DNA of 64,000 bases from Psychrobacillus sp. NEAU-3TGS (GCF_029955155.1 NZ_JAPNOZ010000012.1:937753-1001752), one strand, 5' to 3'; positions 10,101-18,921 are shown, counted from the stretch's first letter. Notes: generated by a model from the letters alone, not told the origin. Numbers and translations are program-made.

Positions 10101-10547
10101 TGCCTGTACCTCTTCTAAGCTTTCAACTGGCCCATCACTACCAGGAATAACTGGAATACCTGCTTTTACTGCTTGCTCACGGGCCTTTACTTTATCTCCA
10201 AACATATCTAAATGTTTGGAAGTAGGACCAATAAAAATAATTCCTTCTTCTTCACAACGTTTAGCGAATTCTAAATTTTCAGATAAAAAACCGTAACCTG
10301 GATGAATAGCATCTGCATTGCTCTCTTTAGCAATTCGAATGATATCCTCAATATCTAAATAAGCGTCAATCGGCTTTTTACCTTCTCCGACTAGATAGGA
10401 TTCATCCGATTTAAAACGGTGAAAAGAACCGCTATCTTCCCGTGAATAAATCGCAACGGTACGCAGATTTAACTCCGTACACGCGCGGAAGATTCGAATA
10501 GCGATTTCCCCTCTGTTTGCAACAACAATTTTTTTAATGTTCTCCAT
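7107..10547 (-). CDS. pycA: Pyruvate carboxylase
   Basis: Biotin enzyme carboxylating pyruvate to oxaloacetate, replenishing the TCA cycle. The 1146 residues match the single-chain family in size and order: N-terminal biotin carboxylase with a Gly-rich ATP loop (GGGGRGM), central carboxyltransferase (TTFRDAHQSLLATR), and C-terminal biotinyl domain with EAMKMET, biotin Lys near 1110. I chose ATG 10547, nine bases after AAGGGG; earlier in-frame ATGs would extend into the ftsW stop region. It follows ftsW by 13 bases on the same strand, as in B. subtilis, so the two are probably co-transcribed. Confidence 0.97.
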   Translation of the reverse strand: MENIKKIVVANRGEIAIRIFRACTELNLRTVAIYSREDSGSFHRFKSDESYLVGEGKKPIDAYLDIEDIIRIAKESNADAIHPGYGFLSENLEFAKRCEEEGIIFIGPTSKHLDMFGDKVKAREQAVKAGIPVIPGSDGPVESLEEVQAFGETHGYPLMIKASLGGGGRGMRVVQTQDELESAYERAKSEAKAAFGSDEVYVERFIDQPKHIEVQILGDKHGNLIHLYERDCSIQRRHQKVVEIAPSNSLSAELRNKICQAAVQLMQNVSYINAGTVEFLVTEEEFFFIEVNPRIQVEHTITEMITGVDIVHAQIKIADGLALTSEEMGVPSQENIPLFGFAIQSRVTTEDPLNNFMPDTGKLMVYRSGGGFGVRLDAGNGFQGAVITPYYDSLLVKVSTWGMSFKEAAAKMNRNLQEFRIRGIKTNIPFLEKVVKHPSFLSGQFNTSFIDSTPELFMFPNRKDRGTKLLNYIGNVTVNGFPGVQQQTKPVFGVPRKPTLDISQAPPSGTKQILESEGVEGVIKWVKEQQGVLLTDTTFRDAHQSLLATRVRSHDMFGIAKESAQGLNNLFSFEMWGGATFDVAYRFLKESPWDRLIKMREMIPNVLFQMLFRGANAVGYKNYPDNVIREFIQKSAEAGIDVFRIFDSLNWIKGMEVAIDATRQSGKIAEAAICYTGDILDDSRAKYTVQYYKDMAKELEAAGAHILAIKDMAGLLKPEAAYRLISELKSTVDLPIHLHSHDTSGNGIYMYARAIDAGVDIVDTALGSMAGLTSQPSASSLSYAMKGSNREVIGDIDAFEKLSYYWEDVRKYYQDFESGMMSPHTEIYVHEMPGGQYSNLQQQAKGVGLGERWEEVKEMYSRVNLLFGDVVKVTPSSKVVGDMALFMVQNNLDEVSVITRGKTIDFPDSVIEFFEGYIGQPYGGFPEELQKVILKDRHAINVRPGELLEPVDFETVRELLFNQLGRPVTSQEILAYTLYPKVFEEYSATEKNFGDVSVLDTPTFLYGLRLGEEIEVEIEVGKTLIIKMVSIGEPTQDGNRVIYFELNGQPREIIIQDMNIEVSHLSKQKADVTNENHIGATMPGTVLKVAIDIGSKVKRGQHLLITEAMKMETTVQAPYNGVIKEIHVVAGEAISTGDLLIVMDKE

Positions 10548-10560
10548 CCATTGGCACCCC

Positions 10561-11727
10561 TTATTCTTTTGTTTTTTCATGCTTAACAAACATAGATACA
10601 TTCATTAATATCCCTATTGCAGCGGATAGTATAATGATAGATGTACCTCCAAAACTTATAAAAGGAAGTGTAACTCCTGTAAGTGGAATAATCCCTAACA
10701 TTCCTCCTAAGTTTACGAATGTTTGAAAACCAATAATACTAGAAATACCAGCAGCAATCATACGAGCTTGTGGATCTCTTGTAGATAAGGCAATCATGAT
10801 TCCCTTTAACACAATAAAAAACAATCCACATAAGACTATTAAAACTCCTATAAGCCCAAGCTCTTCCGCTATAATAGCCATTATAAAATCTGTATGTGGT
10901 TCAGGCAAGTATCCAAACTTCTGATTGGAATTTCCTAATCCTAATCCCTTTAAACCACCTGAGCCTATCGCAATATATCCATTTACTATTTGGAACCCGT
11001 AATCTAGCTCATAGTCGAACGGATTAATAAATGCCTCTAATCGTCCAAGTCTGCGCGGAGTTATCAAGGTATCCTTCATAAAATAGATCGCAAGTAGTCC
11101 CATTGTTATAACTATACCAATTAATCCGACAAGTTTGGAGAAAGATTTAAATTTTATGCCACTTGCAGCGATTACTGAAATCGCTACAAAGCTAATAATC
11201 ATTGTATTTCCAACATCTGTTTCCATCATAATTAGTACAAAAACAAAGAACAATACTATCAATGGGGGTCCCACTGATTCATTCAATTTGTTCAACGTAC
11301 CATTTTCATATTTTTTCGTAAAAATACCGGCAAAATATAATACTATTACTACTTTCGCAATTTCCGAAGGTTGAATATTACCAAAACCTAAATGAATCCA
11401 ACTCTGAGATCCACTCGCCCCACCAGTTCCGATAAAATGAACGAGTATTAGTAAGGTAAACATAACAAAAAGCATCAGTTGCATCATGAAGCGTCTTTTA
11501 TAATGTTTATAAGGGAAAAAGGCCATTAAAAAAAATACTGGGATAGCTAGTGCTAAGTTTATCTTTTGTTTGCCGAAAAAATAGTCTGGCTCCCAGCCAT
11601 AATTGAGAACTGCCCACCCCATACTAGCACTATAAATCATTACTAACCCAAACAAACATAATGCTAAGTAAACAAAAAACAAAGCATAATCAAAATTTCT
11701 AAAAAATCGTTTCAAATATGGAATCAT
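10561..11727 (-). CDS. ftsW: SEDS peptidoglycan polymerase FtsW
   Basis: Polytopic membrane glycosyltransferase of the SEDS family that polymerises lipid II at the division septum with a partner penicillin-binding protein. The 388 residues contain about ten hydrophobic segments and hallmark motifs: GSGGLKGLGLGNS followed by LPEPHTDFIMA with the catalytic-region Asp, and the C-terminal GVTLPFISFGGTS. Start ATG 11727 follows AGAGGT by seven bases. RodA and SpoVE share this architecture; the ylaN-ftsW-pycA order favours FtsW. Confidence 0.93.
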   Translation of the reverse strand: MIPYLKRFFRNFDYALFFVYLALCLFGLVMIYSASMGWAVLNYGWEPDYFFGKQKINLALAIPVFFLMAFFPYKHYKRRFMMQLMLFVMFTLLILVHFIGTGGASGSQSWIHLGFGNIQPSEIAKVVIVLYFAGIFTKKYENGTLNKLNESVGPPLIVLFFVFVLIMMETDVGNTMIISFVAISVIAASGIKFKSFSKLVGLIGIVITMGLLAIYFMKDTLITPRRLGRLEAFINPFDYELDYGFQIVNGYIAIGSGGLKGLGLGNSNQKFGYLPEPHTDFIMAIIAEELGLIGVLIVLCGLFFIVLKGIMIALSTRDPQARMIAAGISSIIGFQTFVNLGGMLGIIPLTGVTLPFISFGGTSIIILSAAIGILMNVSMFVKHEKTKE

Positions 11728-11752
11728 GTCAAAACCTCTATTTCTTCCGTTA

Positions 11753-11786
11753 GAAAAAAAACTCAAACAGTTAACTTCGTTTGAGT
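11753..11786 (-). terminator. Terminator of ylaN
   Basis: ACTCAAAC (11761-11768) pairs with GTTTGAGT (11779-11786) and is followed on the minus strand by seven T residues. It separates ylaN from ftsW, so the ftsW promoter must lie in the roughly 65 bases between or depend on readthrough. Confidence 0.75.
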
Positions 11787-11793
11787 TTTATTA

Positions 11794-12075
11794 TTATTTT
11801 TCTGTATGGATATCATGTAAAACGGATAACTCTTTTTCTAGTGAAGCAATAATTTCTTTTCCTTCACTTTTCTCTAAAAGTCCGAGTTTGACCGCAAAAT
11901 CAATTTCGCGCGATAGTCCAAACATCTGAGTATCCAAAACCTCTTCGTAAAGTGGACATTGAGGCATCGTTAAGTTGTCCATTTGAACTTTTATTAATTG
12001 CGCAATCTTTTCCGCATCTTTTCTTAAAAGCTCTAATGCTTTTTCTTGATAGGAAAGCTGTATTTTAGTATCCAT
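11794..12075 (-). CDS. ylaN: YlaN family protein (UPF0358)
   Basis: Small acidic cytosolic helical protein of 93 residues, closely matching YlaN, including the family segment [20 protein letters not shown]. YlaN is a small essential-under-iron-limitation protein in B. subtilis, reported to interact with Fur and modulate its activity. The ATG has a GGGGGCG site. It neighbours ftsW as in B. subtilis and is divergent from the ylaL-like gene. Confidence 0.93.
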   Translation of the reverse strand: MDTKIQLSYQEKALELLRKDAEKIAQLIKVQMDNLTMPQCPLYEEVLDTQMFGLSREIDFAVKLGLLEKSEGKEIIASLEKELSVLHDIHTEK

Positions 12076-12252
12076 GAGGACGCCCCCATTATTATAATTT
12101 CTACTTATTTACCTCCCTAAAGTGTATCTTTTGATGAGCAAAATTGCAAGTGTTCTCTCATCATAGTTTATAAAAAAGTGAATTATTCTTTAGAAATTTC
12201 CATTTTAGCGATATACTAAGTTAGATTAGAAAGATTAGAGGAGGCAATTTCT

Positions 12253-12750
12253 GTGGAATTTATCATACCTGTTAAAGGTGCAGTTAAATTTACTATTACG
12301 CTTGATCCAACTGTTTGGATTTTTGATGATCGAAAAATTGATTTGGACGAATTTTTCTCAGGAGAATATGAGTATAAAGATGAATTAGAGGAGTATACAA
12401 AAGTGACGTCTGCCCATTGGTCACGTGAAATTATAGAAGGCGCTACTGTACCTCCAACTTTACAATCAGAGAAAAAATACGAACGAACAAAAGCACTGAC
12501 TAGTACATTTGGTGTAGAACTACAACCATTTATTCAGAATGCAGAGCCTCTAGAAGATGCTTCAACATTAGTCATTGAAACAACAGAAGGTGAACACTCT
12601 TTCCCATTAAACGAATTAGATACTTTATTACTAAAGTTTAGTCATAAAGGAAAACCACTTCGTGAGGATGGTCCTGTGCATGTTATAAAAAAGGATGGTT
12701 CTAATATAAACAATCCGATCAAATTTGTTACTGCATTTCGCGTTGAATAG
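12253..12750 (+). CDS. YlaL-like conserved protein of unknown function
   Basis: Conserved but uncharacterised soluble protein of 165 residues, without signal or membrane segment. The start WIFDDRKIDLDEFF and a C-terminal FVTAFRVE strand are the most distinctive parts; acidic residues are frequent. GTG start at 12253 has GGAGG nine bases upstream. It is co-directional with ylaI 11 bases downstream. Position between ylaN and ylaI suggests correspondence to B. subtilis ylaL, but I assign no activity. Confidence 0.8.
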   Translation: MEFIIPVKGAVKFTITLDPTVWIFDDRKIDLDEFFSGEYEYKDELEEYTKVTSAHWSREIIEGATVPPTLQSEKKYERTKALTSTFGVELQPFIQNAEPLEDASTLVIETTEGEHSFPLNELDTLLLKFSHKGKPLREDGPVHVIKKDGSNINNPIKFVTAFRVE

Positions 12751-12761
12751 GAGTTGATTTT

Positions 12762-12965
12762 ATGAAAGTACAATGTGTTATATGTGATCGAATAGACATA
12801 CTCTCAGATGATCTACCATTAGCAAAAAAGTTAAGAAATCGACTTATTCACACATATATGTGCCCAGTCTGTCATGACCGTATCGAAGAAAAAACGAATG
12901 CCAGATTAGCAACAGGCAAATTCATCTTCTACAAAACATCTAAACTTATCGAAAACGAGTTTTAA
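12762..12965 (+). CDS. ylaI: YlaI-like small zinc-ribbon protein
   Basis: A 67-residue protein with two CxxC pairs (CVIC at 5-8, CPVC near 35-38) that would form a zinc ribbon. It resembles YlaI, whose function is unknown. GGAGTTGATTTT precedes the ATG. It is the second gene of a two-gene transcript and is followed by a strong terminator. Confidence 0.85.
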   Translation: MKVQCVICDRIDILSDDLPLAKKLRNRLIHTYMCPVCHDRIEEKTNARLATGKFIFYKTSKLIENEF

Positions 12966-12978
12966 AAAATACAGAAGA

Positions 12979-13030
12979 AAAAAATAGGACCCTTCTTGTT
13001 TTTCATCGAACAAGAGGGGTCCTATTTTTT
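12979..13030 (+). terminator. Terminator of the ylaL-ylaI transcript
   Basis: A long stem (AAAATAGGACCCTTCTTGTT with its near-complement at 13009-13030, one bulge) is followed by T residues on the plus strand. Confidence 0.85.
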
Positions 13031-13085
13031 GTGCTATAGAGATACTGGGACTTTGTGTATTAAATGAAGTATCCCTTTGATGCAA

Positions 13086-13127
13086 AAAACAAAGCTCATC
13101 TACAATTAAGTAGTTGAGCTTTGTTTC
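13086..13127 (-). terminator. Terminator overlapping the ylaH 3' end
   Basis: AACAAAGCTCATCTAC pairs with GTAGTTGAGCTTTGTT around the ylaH stop codon. Poly-T on both strands makes it potentially bidirectional. Confidence 0.75.
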
Positions 13128-13432
13128 TTTTCAAGTCGTAAACGAATCTTATAAATGATTAAGATTAATGCTGCTACGATTAACCCTTCGACCACTGGAA
13201 GGAAAAACGCTAAAAACGTTAACATCAAACATCCTAAAAATAAGAAGACGTATATGACTATATTTTGTCCCACACGCAATTTCTTGGCAAATCCTAGCTT
13301 GTACACAAGCACAGATAGCAAGAAAATTATCAAAAATAATACATAACCCGCTATGTCGAAATTTGGCATAATTTCATAAATAAGCTTAGATATACTAGAC
13401 ATTCTACCAAATACGAATTGCTGTTCTTCCAA
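13106..13432 (-). CDS. ylaH: YlaH-like membrane protein
   Basis: A 108-residue membrane protein with three hydrophobic segments (about 27-47, 57-75 and 78-96) and a basic C-terminal tail. It resembles YlaH-like proteins of Bacillales, function unknown. TTG start at 13432 follows AAAGGGTG. It lies 22 bases after typA, the order seen in B. subtilis, and probably shares its transcript. Confidence 0.85.
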   Translation of the reverse strand: MEEQQFVFGRMSSISKLIYEIMPNFDIAGYVLFLIIFLLSVLVYKLGFAKKLRVGQNIVIYVFLFLGCLMLTFLAFFLPVVEGLIVAALILIIYKIRLRLEKKQSSTT

Positions 13433-13454
13433 GGTTGTTCACCCTTTTCTGATT

Positions 13455-15302
13455 CTATTCAAGTTCTGCATTTTTTAATTTTTTCGTCACACGTTCACGT
13501 TCATTTTTCTCAAGAATCTGTTTACGCAGACGAATTGACTGAGGTGTTACTTCTAAATACTCATCATCACCTAGGAACTCGATTGCTTCTTCAAGCGTTA
13601 AAATACGAGGTCTTTTAATAACGTTTGTTTGGTCTTTGTTAGCAGAACGAATATTTGTTTTTTGTTTCATTTTTGTAATATTTACAGTGATGTCATTATC
13701 ACGAGTATTTTCACCAACTACCATACCCTCGTAAATTTCAGTACCAGGCTCTACAAATAGTGTACCACGGTCTTCAATTTGCATCATCCCGTAAGTTGTC
13801 GCTTTACCAGTTTCCATAGAAACAAGAACCCCTTGGTGACGTCCACCAACACGACCAGATACTACTGGTTGATAGCTATCGAATGTATGGTTAATGATAC
13901 CAAAACCTTTTGTAAGGGACATAAACTCTGTTGAATATCCAATTAATCCACGAGCAGGAACCATAAAGATTAAACGAACTTGGCCATTACCATTGTTGAC
14001 CATATCTATCATTTCACCTTTACGTAATCCCATTGATTCAATAATAGAACCTACACTATCTTCAGGTACATCAATTTGTACTCTTTCGATTGGTTCACAT
14101 TTTTTCCCATCAATTTCACGGATAATTACTTTTGGTTTAGATACTTGAAGCTCAAAACCTTCACGACGCATATTTTCGATTAAGATTGACAAATGAAGTT
14201 CCCCACGGCCAGAAACAATCCATGCATCTGGAGATTCTGTATCATCTACACGTAATGATACATCCGTTTGAAGTTGAGAACGCAGACGCTCTTCTACTTT
14301 ACGTGAAGTAACCCATTTTCCTTCTCTACCAGCAAAAGGAGAGTTATTTACTAAGAAAGTCATTTGTAATGTTGGTTCATCAATACGTAATGGAACTAAT
14401 GCTTCCGGATGGTCTGTAGGACAAACTGTTTCCCCTACATTAATTTCTTCCATACCTGATACAGCGATTAAATCCCCAGCTTTAGCTGATTGAACTTCTA
14501 CACGTTTTAATCCGAAGAAACCAAATAATTTGGTTACACGGTAATTTTTAATAGATCCATCTAATTTCATTAAAGAAATTTGTTGACCTACCTCAATTGT
14601 ACCACGGAATACACGGCCAATACCAATACGACCTACATAGTCATTATAATCTAATAATGCTACTTGGAATTGTAGTGGTTCGTCTGAATTATCGATTGGT
14701 GCTGGAATTGCTTCGATAATTTTTTCAAATAGACATTGCATATTTTCTTCTTGAGATGCAGGATCTGGATCTAAAGAGGCAGTACCATTTACACCTGAAG
14801 CGTAAACTACTGGGAAGTCTAATTGATCTGCATCCGCATCTAATTCTATAAATAATTCTAACACTTCGTCTACAACTTCAAGTGGACGTGCAGAATCTTT
14901 GTCTACTTTATTTACTACAACGATTGGTGTTAACTTTTGTTCTAACGCTTTTTTTAATACAAAACGCGTTTGTGGCATACATCCTTCATATGCATCAACA
15001 ACTAGTACAACTCCGTCTACCATCTTTAAGATACGTTCTACTTCACCACCGAAATCGGCATGTCCAGGTGTATCAAGTATATTAATACGTGTACCATTGT
15101 AGTCTACTGCTGTATTTTTAGCTAAAATCGTAATACCACGTTCACGTTCGATGTCACCAGAGTCCATTGCTCTTTCATCAACATGCTCATTTGAACGGAA
15201 AGTACCCGATTGTTTTAGTAATTGGTCAACTAATGTCGTTTTCCCATGGTCAACGTGTGCTATAATTGCAATGTTTCGTAAATCTTGACGTAAATTTGTC
15301 AT
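13455..15302 (-). CDS. typA: Ribosome-associated GTPase TypA/BipA
   Basis: Translational GTPase of the EF-G family, 615 residues, the usual length. The GTPase motifs are intact: AHVDHGKTT (G1), the RERGITI switch I, DTPGHADFGGE (G3) and NKVDK (G4), followed by domain II, the V-like domain and the BipA-specific C-terminal domain. BipA acts in 50S subunit assembly and stress adaptation, particularly at low temperature. GGAG precedes the ATG. ylaF lies divergently upstream. Confidence 0.97.
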   Translation of the reverse strand: MTNLRQDLRNIAIIAHVDHGKTTLVDQLLKQSGTFRSNEHVDERAMDSGDIERERGITILAKNTAVDYNGTRINILDTPGHADFGGEVERILKMVDGVVLVVDAYEGCMPQTRFVLKKALEQKLTPIVVVNKVDKDSARPLEVVDEVLELFIELDADADQLDFPVVYASGVNGTASLDPDPASQEENMQCLFEKIIEAIPAPIDNSDEPLQFQVALLDYNDYVGRIGIGRVFRGTIEVGQQISLMKLDGSIKNYRVTKLFGFFGLKRVEVQSAKAGDLIAVSGMEEINVGETVCPTDHPEALVPLRIDEPTLQMTFLVNNSPFAGREGKWVTSRKVEERLRSQLQTDVSLRVDDTESPDAWIVSGRGELHLSILIENMRREGFELQVSKPKVIIREIDGKKCEPIERVQIDVPEDSVGSIIESMGLRKGEMIDMVNNGNGQVRLIFMVPARGLIGYSTEFMSLTKGFGIINHTFDSYQPVVSGRVGGRHQGVLVSMETGKATTYGMMQIEDRGTLFVEPGTEIYEGMVVGENTRDNDITVNITKMKQKTNIRSANKDQTNVIKRPRILTLEEAIEFLGDDEYLEVTPQSIRLRKQILEKNERERVTKKLKNAELE

Positions 15303-15405
15303 ATTTCCACTCCATATTCTTTTTTCGAGTCCATAACTGTGTTATTATATCACAAGTGAAACTAAAGTAATAATATTTTTTTATCATTTTTTGGAGGTAA
15401 TTGGA

Positions 15406-15591
15406 TTGAGTAATATCAAATGGATTTTTGTTCTGTATTCTCTCGGCGCCATTTTATCGATGGCACTAATTGGAATCGCTGTTGCACTACGAAATATTCC
15501 ACTCGTTTTCCTATTTCTTGTAATGCTTTTTATCGTAATGGGCTTTGGTTTCAAAACTAAGAAAAAAATGCGAGACCAAGGACTTTTGTAA
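15406..15591 (+). CDS. ylaF: YlaF-like small membrane protein
   Basis: A 61-residue protein with two hydrophobic segments and a basic C-terminus, corresponding in size and place to B. subtilis YlaF, function unknown. I chose TTG 15406 because GGAGGT at 15393-15398 lies seven bases upstream; an upstream in-frame TTG at 15391 overlaps that site. Confidence 0.8.
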   Translation: MSNIKWIFVLYSLGAILSMALIGIAVALRNIPLVFLFLVMLFIVMGFGFKTKKKMRDQGLL

Positions 15592-15598
15592 TCATGAT

Positions 15599-15625
15599 CG
15601 GCAAGATCCTTCTTGCCGTTCTTTT
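15599..15625 (+). terminator. Terminator of ylaF
   Basis: CGGCAAG (15599-15605) pairs with CTTGCCG (15612-15618), then TTCTTTT. It overlaps the stop of the convergent suhB-like gene. Confidence 0.8.
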
Positions 15626-16415
15626 ACTTCAGTTTTACATAGTTCCCTAAAATCTCTTCATGTAAACCGGGTTTTGATACGATAAACGTATTTTGTCCCA
15701 TTAAATTTATTGGCTCATTTGCAAGCGTTGTTACATTAGCTCCTACCTCATTTGCAATTACTATTCCACCCGCGATATCCCATGGCGATAAACGCATCGA
15801 TACATAAGCATCTAATCTACCCATAACGACGTACAATATTTCAATTGCAGCAGATCCATATGATCTCGTTCCTCGGACTTTATTCAAGAGTTGAATCATT
15901 CCCTCATGTTCAATGTATTTATTCGGTACAACCCAGCTAGCATTAATACTGATAATAGATTGTTCCACCTTGGCATGCTCAACTCTTGGGATGCGCTGAT
16001 CATTGAAAAATGCACCTTCTCCTAAGGCGGCAGAAAGTAAATCATCTCCCATTACATCATAAATATACCCGAGTATACCTTCACCATCCTTGAAAATACC
16101 TAAAGAAATGGCGAAATTCTTTTTTTGATGGATAAAATTCATCGTTCCATCAATTGGGTCGAGAATCCAAACATAGCCACTTAAATCTTGTATATCGTCA
16201 CCAAACCCTTCCTCACCCATAATGCGGTGATCCGGAAAGTTCTGTTTTATATTTTTTATAAAAAATTGTTCTGTTTCTTTATCAATATTAGTCACTAAGT
16301 CATTTGCTTCTGATTTCGATTCAATGATTAGCTCTGTAGTAAAAGAAGCTCTGATTCTTCCTGCCGCTTCCTTAATTAATGATTTCGCAACTTTGTCCAA
16401 TTTATGTATATTCAC
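15624..16415 (-). CDS. suhB: Inositol monophosphatase family protein (SuhB/YktC)
   Basis: Mg-dependent, Li-sensitive phosphatase family of 263 residues. Metal-binding motifs are visible: EEGFGD near 70, WILDPIDGTMNF near 87-98, and the C-terminal WDIAGG. Family members hydrolyse inositol phosphates, NADP or related phosphates; the substrate cannot be told here. GTG start has AAAGGGT eight bases upstream. The suhB-yktB-yktA neighbourhood matches the B. subtilis yktC-yktB-yktA cluster. Confidence 0.92.
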   Translation of the reverse strand: MNIHKLDKVAKSLIKEAAGRIRASFTTELIIESKSEANDLVTNIDKETEQFFIKNIKQNFPDHRIMGEEGFGDDIQDLSGYVWILDPIDGTMNFIHQKKNFAISLGIFKDGEGILGYIYDVMGDDLLSAALGEGAFFNDQRIPRVEHAKVEQSIISINASWVVPNKYIEHEGMIQLLNKVRGTRSYGSAAIEILYVVMGRLDAYVSMRLSPWDIAGGIVIANEVGANVTTLANEPINLMGQNTFIVSKPGLHEEILGNYVKLK

Positions 16416-16465
16416 GTCAACAACCCTTTCTCTGCCTAATTTCCCCTAATCCGCTTCTCTACTGT

Positions 16466-16587
16466 CTAGCTACAGCGCCTTGCCCCTCGGGGTCAAATGT
16501 GAAAAAGCTGTGGTGGTTGGAGAGCTGCCTCCTCGCTTTTCCCCATTTGCCTGTCGGGGCAGACATAGGCGCTTTCGCTTTTCTACA
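16466..16587. repeat. Dispersed hairpin repeat, copy A (simple form)
   Basis: About 120 bases with inverted ends (AGCGCC near 16474, GGCGCT near 16568), inner pairs TGCCCC/GGGGCA and CAAATG/CATTTG, and a GAAAAAGC/GCTTTTCC pair, so the whole unit can fold into one long imperfect hairpin. Related copies lie at 19041-19180 (inverted) and 30601-30850. This copy lacks the short modules seen in the other two. Confidence 0.75.
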
Positions 16588-16593
16588 GTATAA

Positions 16594-16635
16594 AGAAAAA
16601 AACACCGGCTGTCTTGCGATTAGCAGGTGTTTTTA
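16594..16635 (-). terminator. Terminator of the 65-residue gene
   Basis: On the minus strand ACACCTGCT pairs with AGCCGGTGT and a seven-T run follows. It closes the small gene at 16658-16855. Confidence 0.65.
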
Positions 16636-16657
16636 TGGATTACTTAAAAGTAAAGCA

Positions 16658-16855
16658 TTAATCAAGTGCATCTAGTTCTTCCAAAAGGCGGTGAATTTCA
16701 GTCAATTGCATTTTCGCTTCAGTTATTTCTTTTTCATCTTGGTTACTTAATGCATCATATAAAGTAGCAAGCTGATAATCCAGTTCCAATTTTAGCGTTT
16801 GAATTTTTTCTTTTTCCATATCATTTTTACGAATAATGTGCACTACCTGTCTCAT
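16658..16855 (-). CDS. Small helical protein, unknown function
   Basis: I do not recognise this 65-residue protein. It is highly charged and predicted helical with heptad-like Leu/Ile spacing (LELDYQLATLYDAL), so a small coiled coil is likely. ATG 16855 has AAGGGG eight bases upstream; the GTG at 16864 overlaps that site. It has its own terminator and lies between suhB and yktB, divergent from yktB. Confidence 0.7.
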   Translation of the reverse strand: MRQVVHIIRKNDMEKEKIQTLKLELDYQLATLYDALSNQDEKEITEAKMQLTEIHRLLEELDALD

Positions 16856-17011
16856 AACTAACACCCCTTCTTTTTATTATTCCGTAATTTTCAGAAGATT
16901 TTTAATATTTTATGCTGATAATGAAATATTGTCAACTGAAGGAATACTACTTACATGATTTTTACCCATATTTCCTATAAAATAAACATGGAAAGCGAAA
17001 GGAGTTTACAA

Positions 17012-17641
17012 ATGAACAAAACATTTTGGGAAGCCAAAGACTTTGATGTATTCGAAGTGGATGGTTTAGAAAATAGAATGAATGCTCTTATAGAAAACGT
17101 TCGTCCAAAATTCGAAAAACTAGGAATGCATTATAGTCATTATTTTTCGGGTACTCTAGGGAACGAGTTCTTTCCACATGTAGCCAAACATGCTAGACGC
17201 TCCGTCAATCCCCCAAACGATAGTTGGGTCGCGTTTGCACCATATAAAAGAGGTTATAAAGCGTTACCACACTTTCAAATTGGACTGTGGGGAAGCCACT
17301 TATTTATCATTGTAGCTGTCATTTACGAAGCACCTGATAAAGTAGCTATAGCGGAAAAATTGTTAAAGAAGAAAAGCTTTTTCAATAAGTTACCGGATGA
17401 TTTCATAGTTTCTGGAGATCATATGAAACCAGATGCTATTCCTTTGAAAAAAGCTAAAAAAGGGGAATTAAAGGATTTACTAACGCGACTACATGATGTG
17501 AAAAAAGCCGAATTTTTAGTAGGGCGTCATATCTCTAAAGAAGAGGCAATCAAATTCTCAGAGGACGAATTCTACCAGTTGGTTGATGAAACTTTCGAAT
17601 ACCTATTACCTATTTATAAAACGATGATTAATATGAAATAG
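17012..17641 (+). CDS. yktB: YktB family protein (UPF0637/DUF1054)
   Basis: Conserved soluble protein of 209 residues, function unknown, matching the UPF0637 family in length and in its conserved segments (FWEAKDFDVFEVDGLE at the N-terminus, then SWVAFAPYKRGYKALPHFQIGLW). I chose ATG 17012, which has AAAGGAG upstream; an earlier ATG lacks one. It converges on yktA, from which it is separated by a shared terminator. Confidence 0.9.
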   Translation: MNKTFWEAKDFDVFEVDGLENRMNALIENVRPKFEKLGMHYSHYFSGTLGNEFFPHVAKHARRSVNPPNDSWVAFAPYKRGYKALPHFQIGLWGSHLFIIVAVIYEAPDKVAIAEKLLKKKSFFNKLPDDFIVSGDHMKPDAIPLKKAKKGELKDLLTRLHDVKKAEFLVGRHISKEEAIKFSEDEFYQLVDETFEYLLPIYKTMINMK

Positions 17642-17644
17642 AAT

Positions 17645-17680
17645 TTTTCTCCTATAGCTTTCAAGCTATAGGAGAAAAGC
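17645..17680. terminator. Bidirectional terminator between yktB and yktA
   Basis: A perfect 13-base-pair stem (17647-17659 with 17664-17676) around a four-base loop, with T-rich flanks on both strands, lies between convergent genes. Confidence 0.85.
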
Positions 17681-17681
17681 T

Positions 17682-17951
17682 TTATCCTTTAATAATATTG
17701 AGATCGCTTTTTTCTTTCATCATTTTCACTATTGGATAACTTGCATAACCGCTTTCTTTTTCGAATTCTCGAAAATATGTTTTTTCTTCTGCCATAGATG
17801 GCACAATTTCTTTAAAGCGTCTGTATTTCATTAATAATTCTTCTCGCTTTACACCCTTTTCATACGCTTTTTCAATTGCTTCAAAAAATTGGACGACATC
17901 CACTATTTCCTCTGTAGACCAATCTATAGAAAACGGATATGTGTATTCCAT
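17682..17951 (-). CDS. yktA: UPF0223 family protein YktA
   Basis: A compact 89-residue protein matching UPF0223 in size and sequence ([12 protein letters not shown] at the start; [24 protein letters not shown] centrally). Function unknown. The ribosome site AGGAGGAG overlaps the stop of the upstream nitronate monooxygenase-like gene, so the two are translated from one transcript. Confidence 0.9.
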   Translation of the reverse strand: MEYTYPFSIDWSTEEIVDVVQFFEAIEKAYEKGVKREELLMKYRRFKEIVPSMAEEKTYFREFEKESGYASYPIVKMMKEKSDLNIIKG

Positions 17952-17961
17952 TATTCTCCTC

Positions 17962-18921
17962 CTACTGTTGCCATTTTTGTCTTATTTCTATTGCTTCTTT
18001 TACCATTCGTTCTATTAGTTCTTCCGTTGAGGGTATATCATGTATCAGTCCAATAGACTGCCCAGCCCAGCCAAACCCTTTTTCTTCGTTACCTTCATAG
18101 ATAAACTGCTTATTTGCTTTGCCGCTAATGTGTTCTTTTAATGCATCATATGTTGGATTTTCAGATTCAATACGTAAAATTTCTTGTGTCCATTCATTTT
18201 TAATCGCTCTGGCTGGTGCACCAATAGATCGTTTAATCACGGTAGTATCCGTCTCCTGGCTTGCGATTAATGCTTGTTTATATGCTTCTGAAGCATGAAC
18301 ACATTCCTTTGTTGCGATGAATCGAGTACCCATCTCAATTCCTTCTGCACCAAGTGCGTGAGCAGCCATCCAACCTCTACCATCTGCAATTCCTCCAGAA
18401 GCTATCACTGGAATTGACACTGCATCTACCACTTGAGGAATCAAAACGATCGTACCAATATCGTCCCTTCCTAAATGTCCACCACCTTCTTGACCTACAA
18501 CCATCACAGCATCTGCTCCAAGCTGTTCCGCTTTTTGAGCTTGGCGTTTTGCAGCAACGAGCACTAATTTTTTTATAGAAGTGTTTGCAAGCTTTTCTAA
18601 AATAGGCGCTGGATTTCCTCCGGTCATGGAAATAGCTGGAACTTCCTCGTCTATTGCCACTTGTAGCATATGCTCGTAAGGTCTTCCAGTTTGCCCGATA
18701 GCGAAGTTAACTCCGAATGGTTTATCTGTTAACTCCCTTACCCTCCTAATTTCCGTTCTCAATTCATCCGGCGTTTTTAAGCTCATAGCAGTTACTTGAC
18801 CTAGACCTCCCGCATTTGATACAGCTGCACAAAGATCAGAATAAGCCAAATAAGCAAGTCCACCTTGAATGATTGGATATTTTACTCCCAATAAATCGGA
18901 TGCCTTTGTCTGAAAATTCAT
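17962..18921 (-). CDS. Nitronate monooxygenase / FabK-like FMN enzyme
   Basis: TIM-barrel flavoprotein of the NMO/2-nitropropane dioxygenase family, 319 residues. It shows the N-terminal YPIIQGG segment, a [13 protein letters not shown] phosphate-binding stretch, [12 protein letters not shown] and GTRFIAT. Members oxidise nitronates, while the related FabK reduces enoyl-ACP; the sequence alone does not separate these well. I chose ATG 18921, six bases after GGAGGG; the preceding ATG touches that site. It is followed by yktA in an operon. Confidence 0.85.
   Translation of the reverse strand: MNFQTKASDLLGVKYPIIQGGLAYLAYSDLCAAVSNAGGLGQVTAMSLKTPDELRTEIRRVRELTDKPFGVNFAIGQTGRPYEHMLQVAIDEEVPAISMTGGNPAPILEKLANTSIKKLVLVAAKRQAQKAEQLGADAVMVVGQEGGGHLGRDDIGTIVLIPQVVDAVSIPVIASGGIADGRGWMAAHALGAEGIEMGTRFIATKECVHASEAYKQALIASQETDTTVIKRSIGAPARAIKNEWTQEILRIESENPTYDALKEHISGKANKQFIYEGNEEKGFGWAGQSIGLIHDIPSTEELIERMVKEAIEIRQKWQQ

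Noticed and set aside
14882-15102. Two open frames antisense to typA
   Set aside because: Shadows of the typA codons; the strongly conserved sense protein explains the region.
16466-16587. Repeat copies A-C as insertion sequences
   Set aside because: They encode no transposase and are too short; at most they are non-autonomous elements.
16379-16675. Open frame across repeat copy A
   Set aside because: Antisense to the suhB start and made of repeat sequence; an accidental frame.
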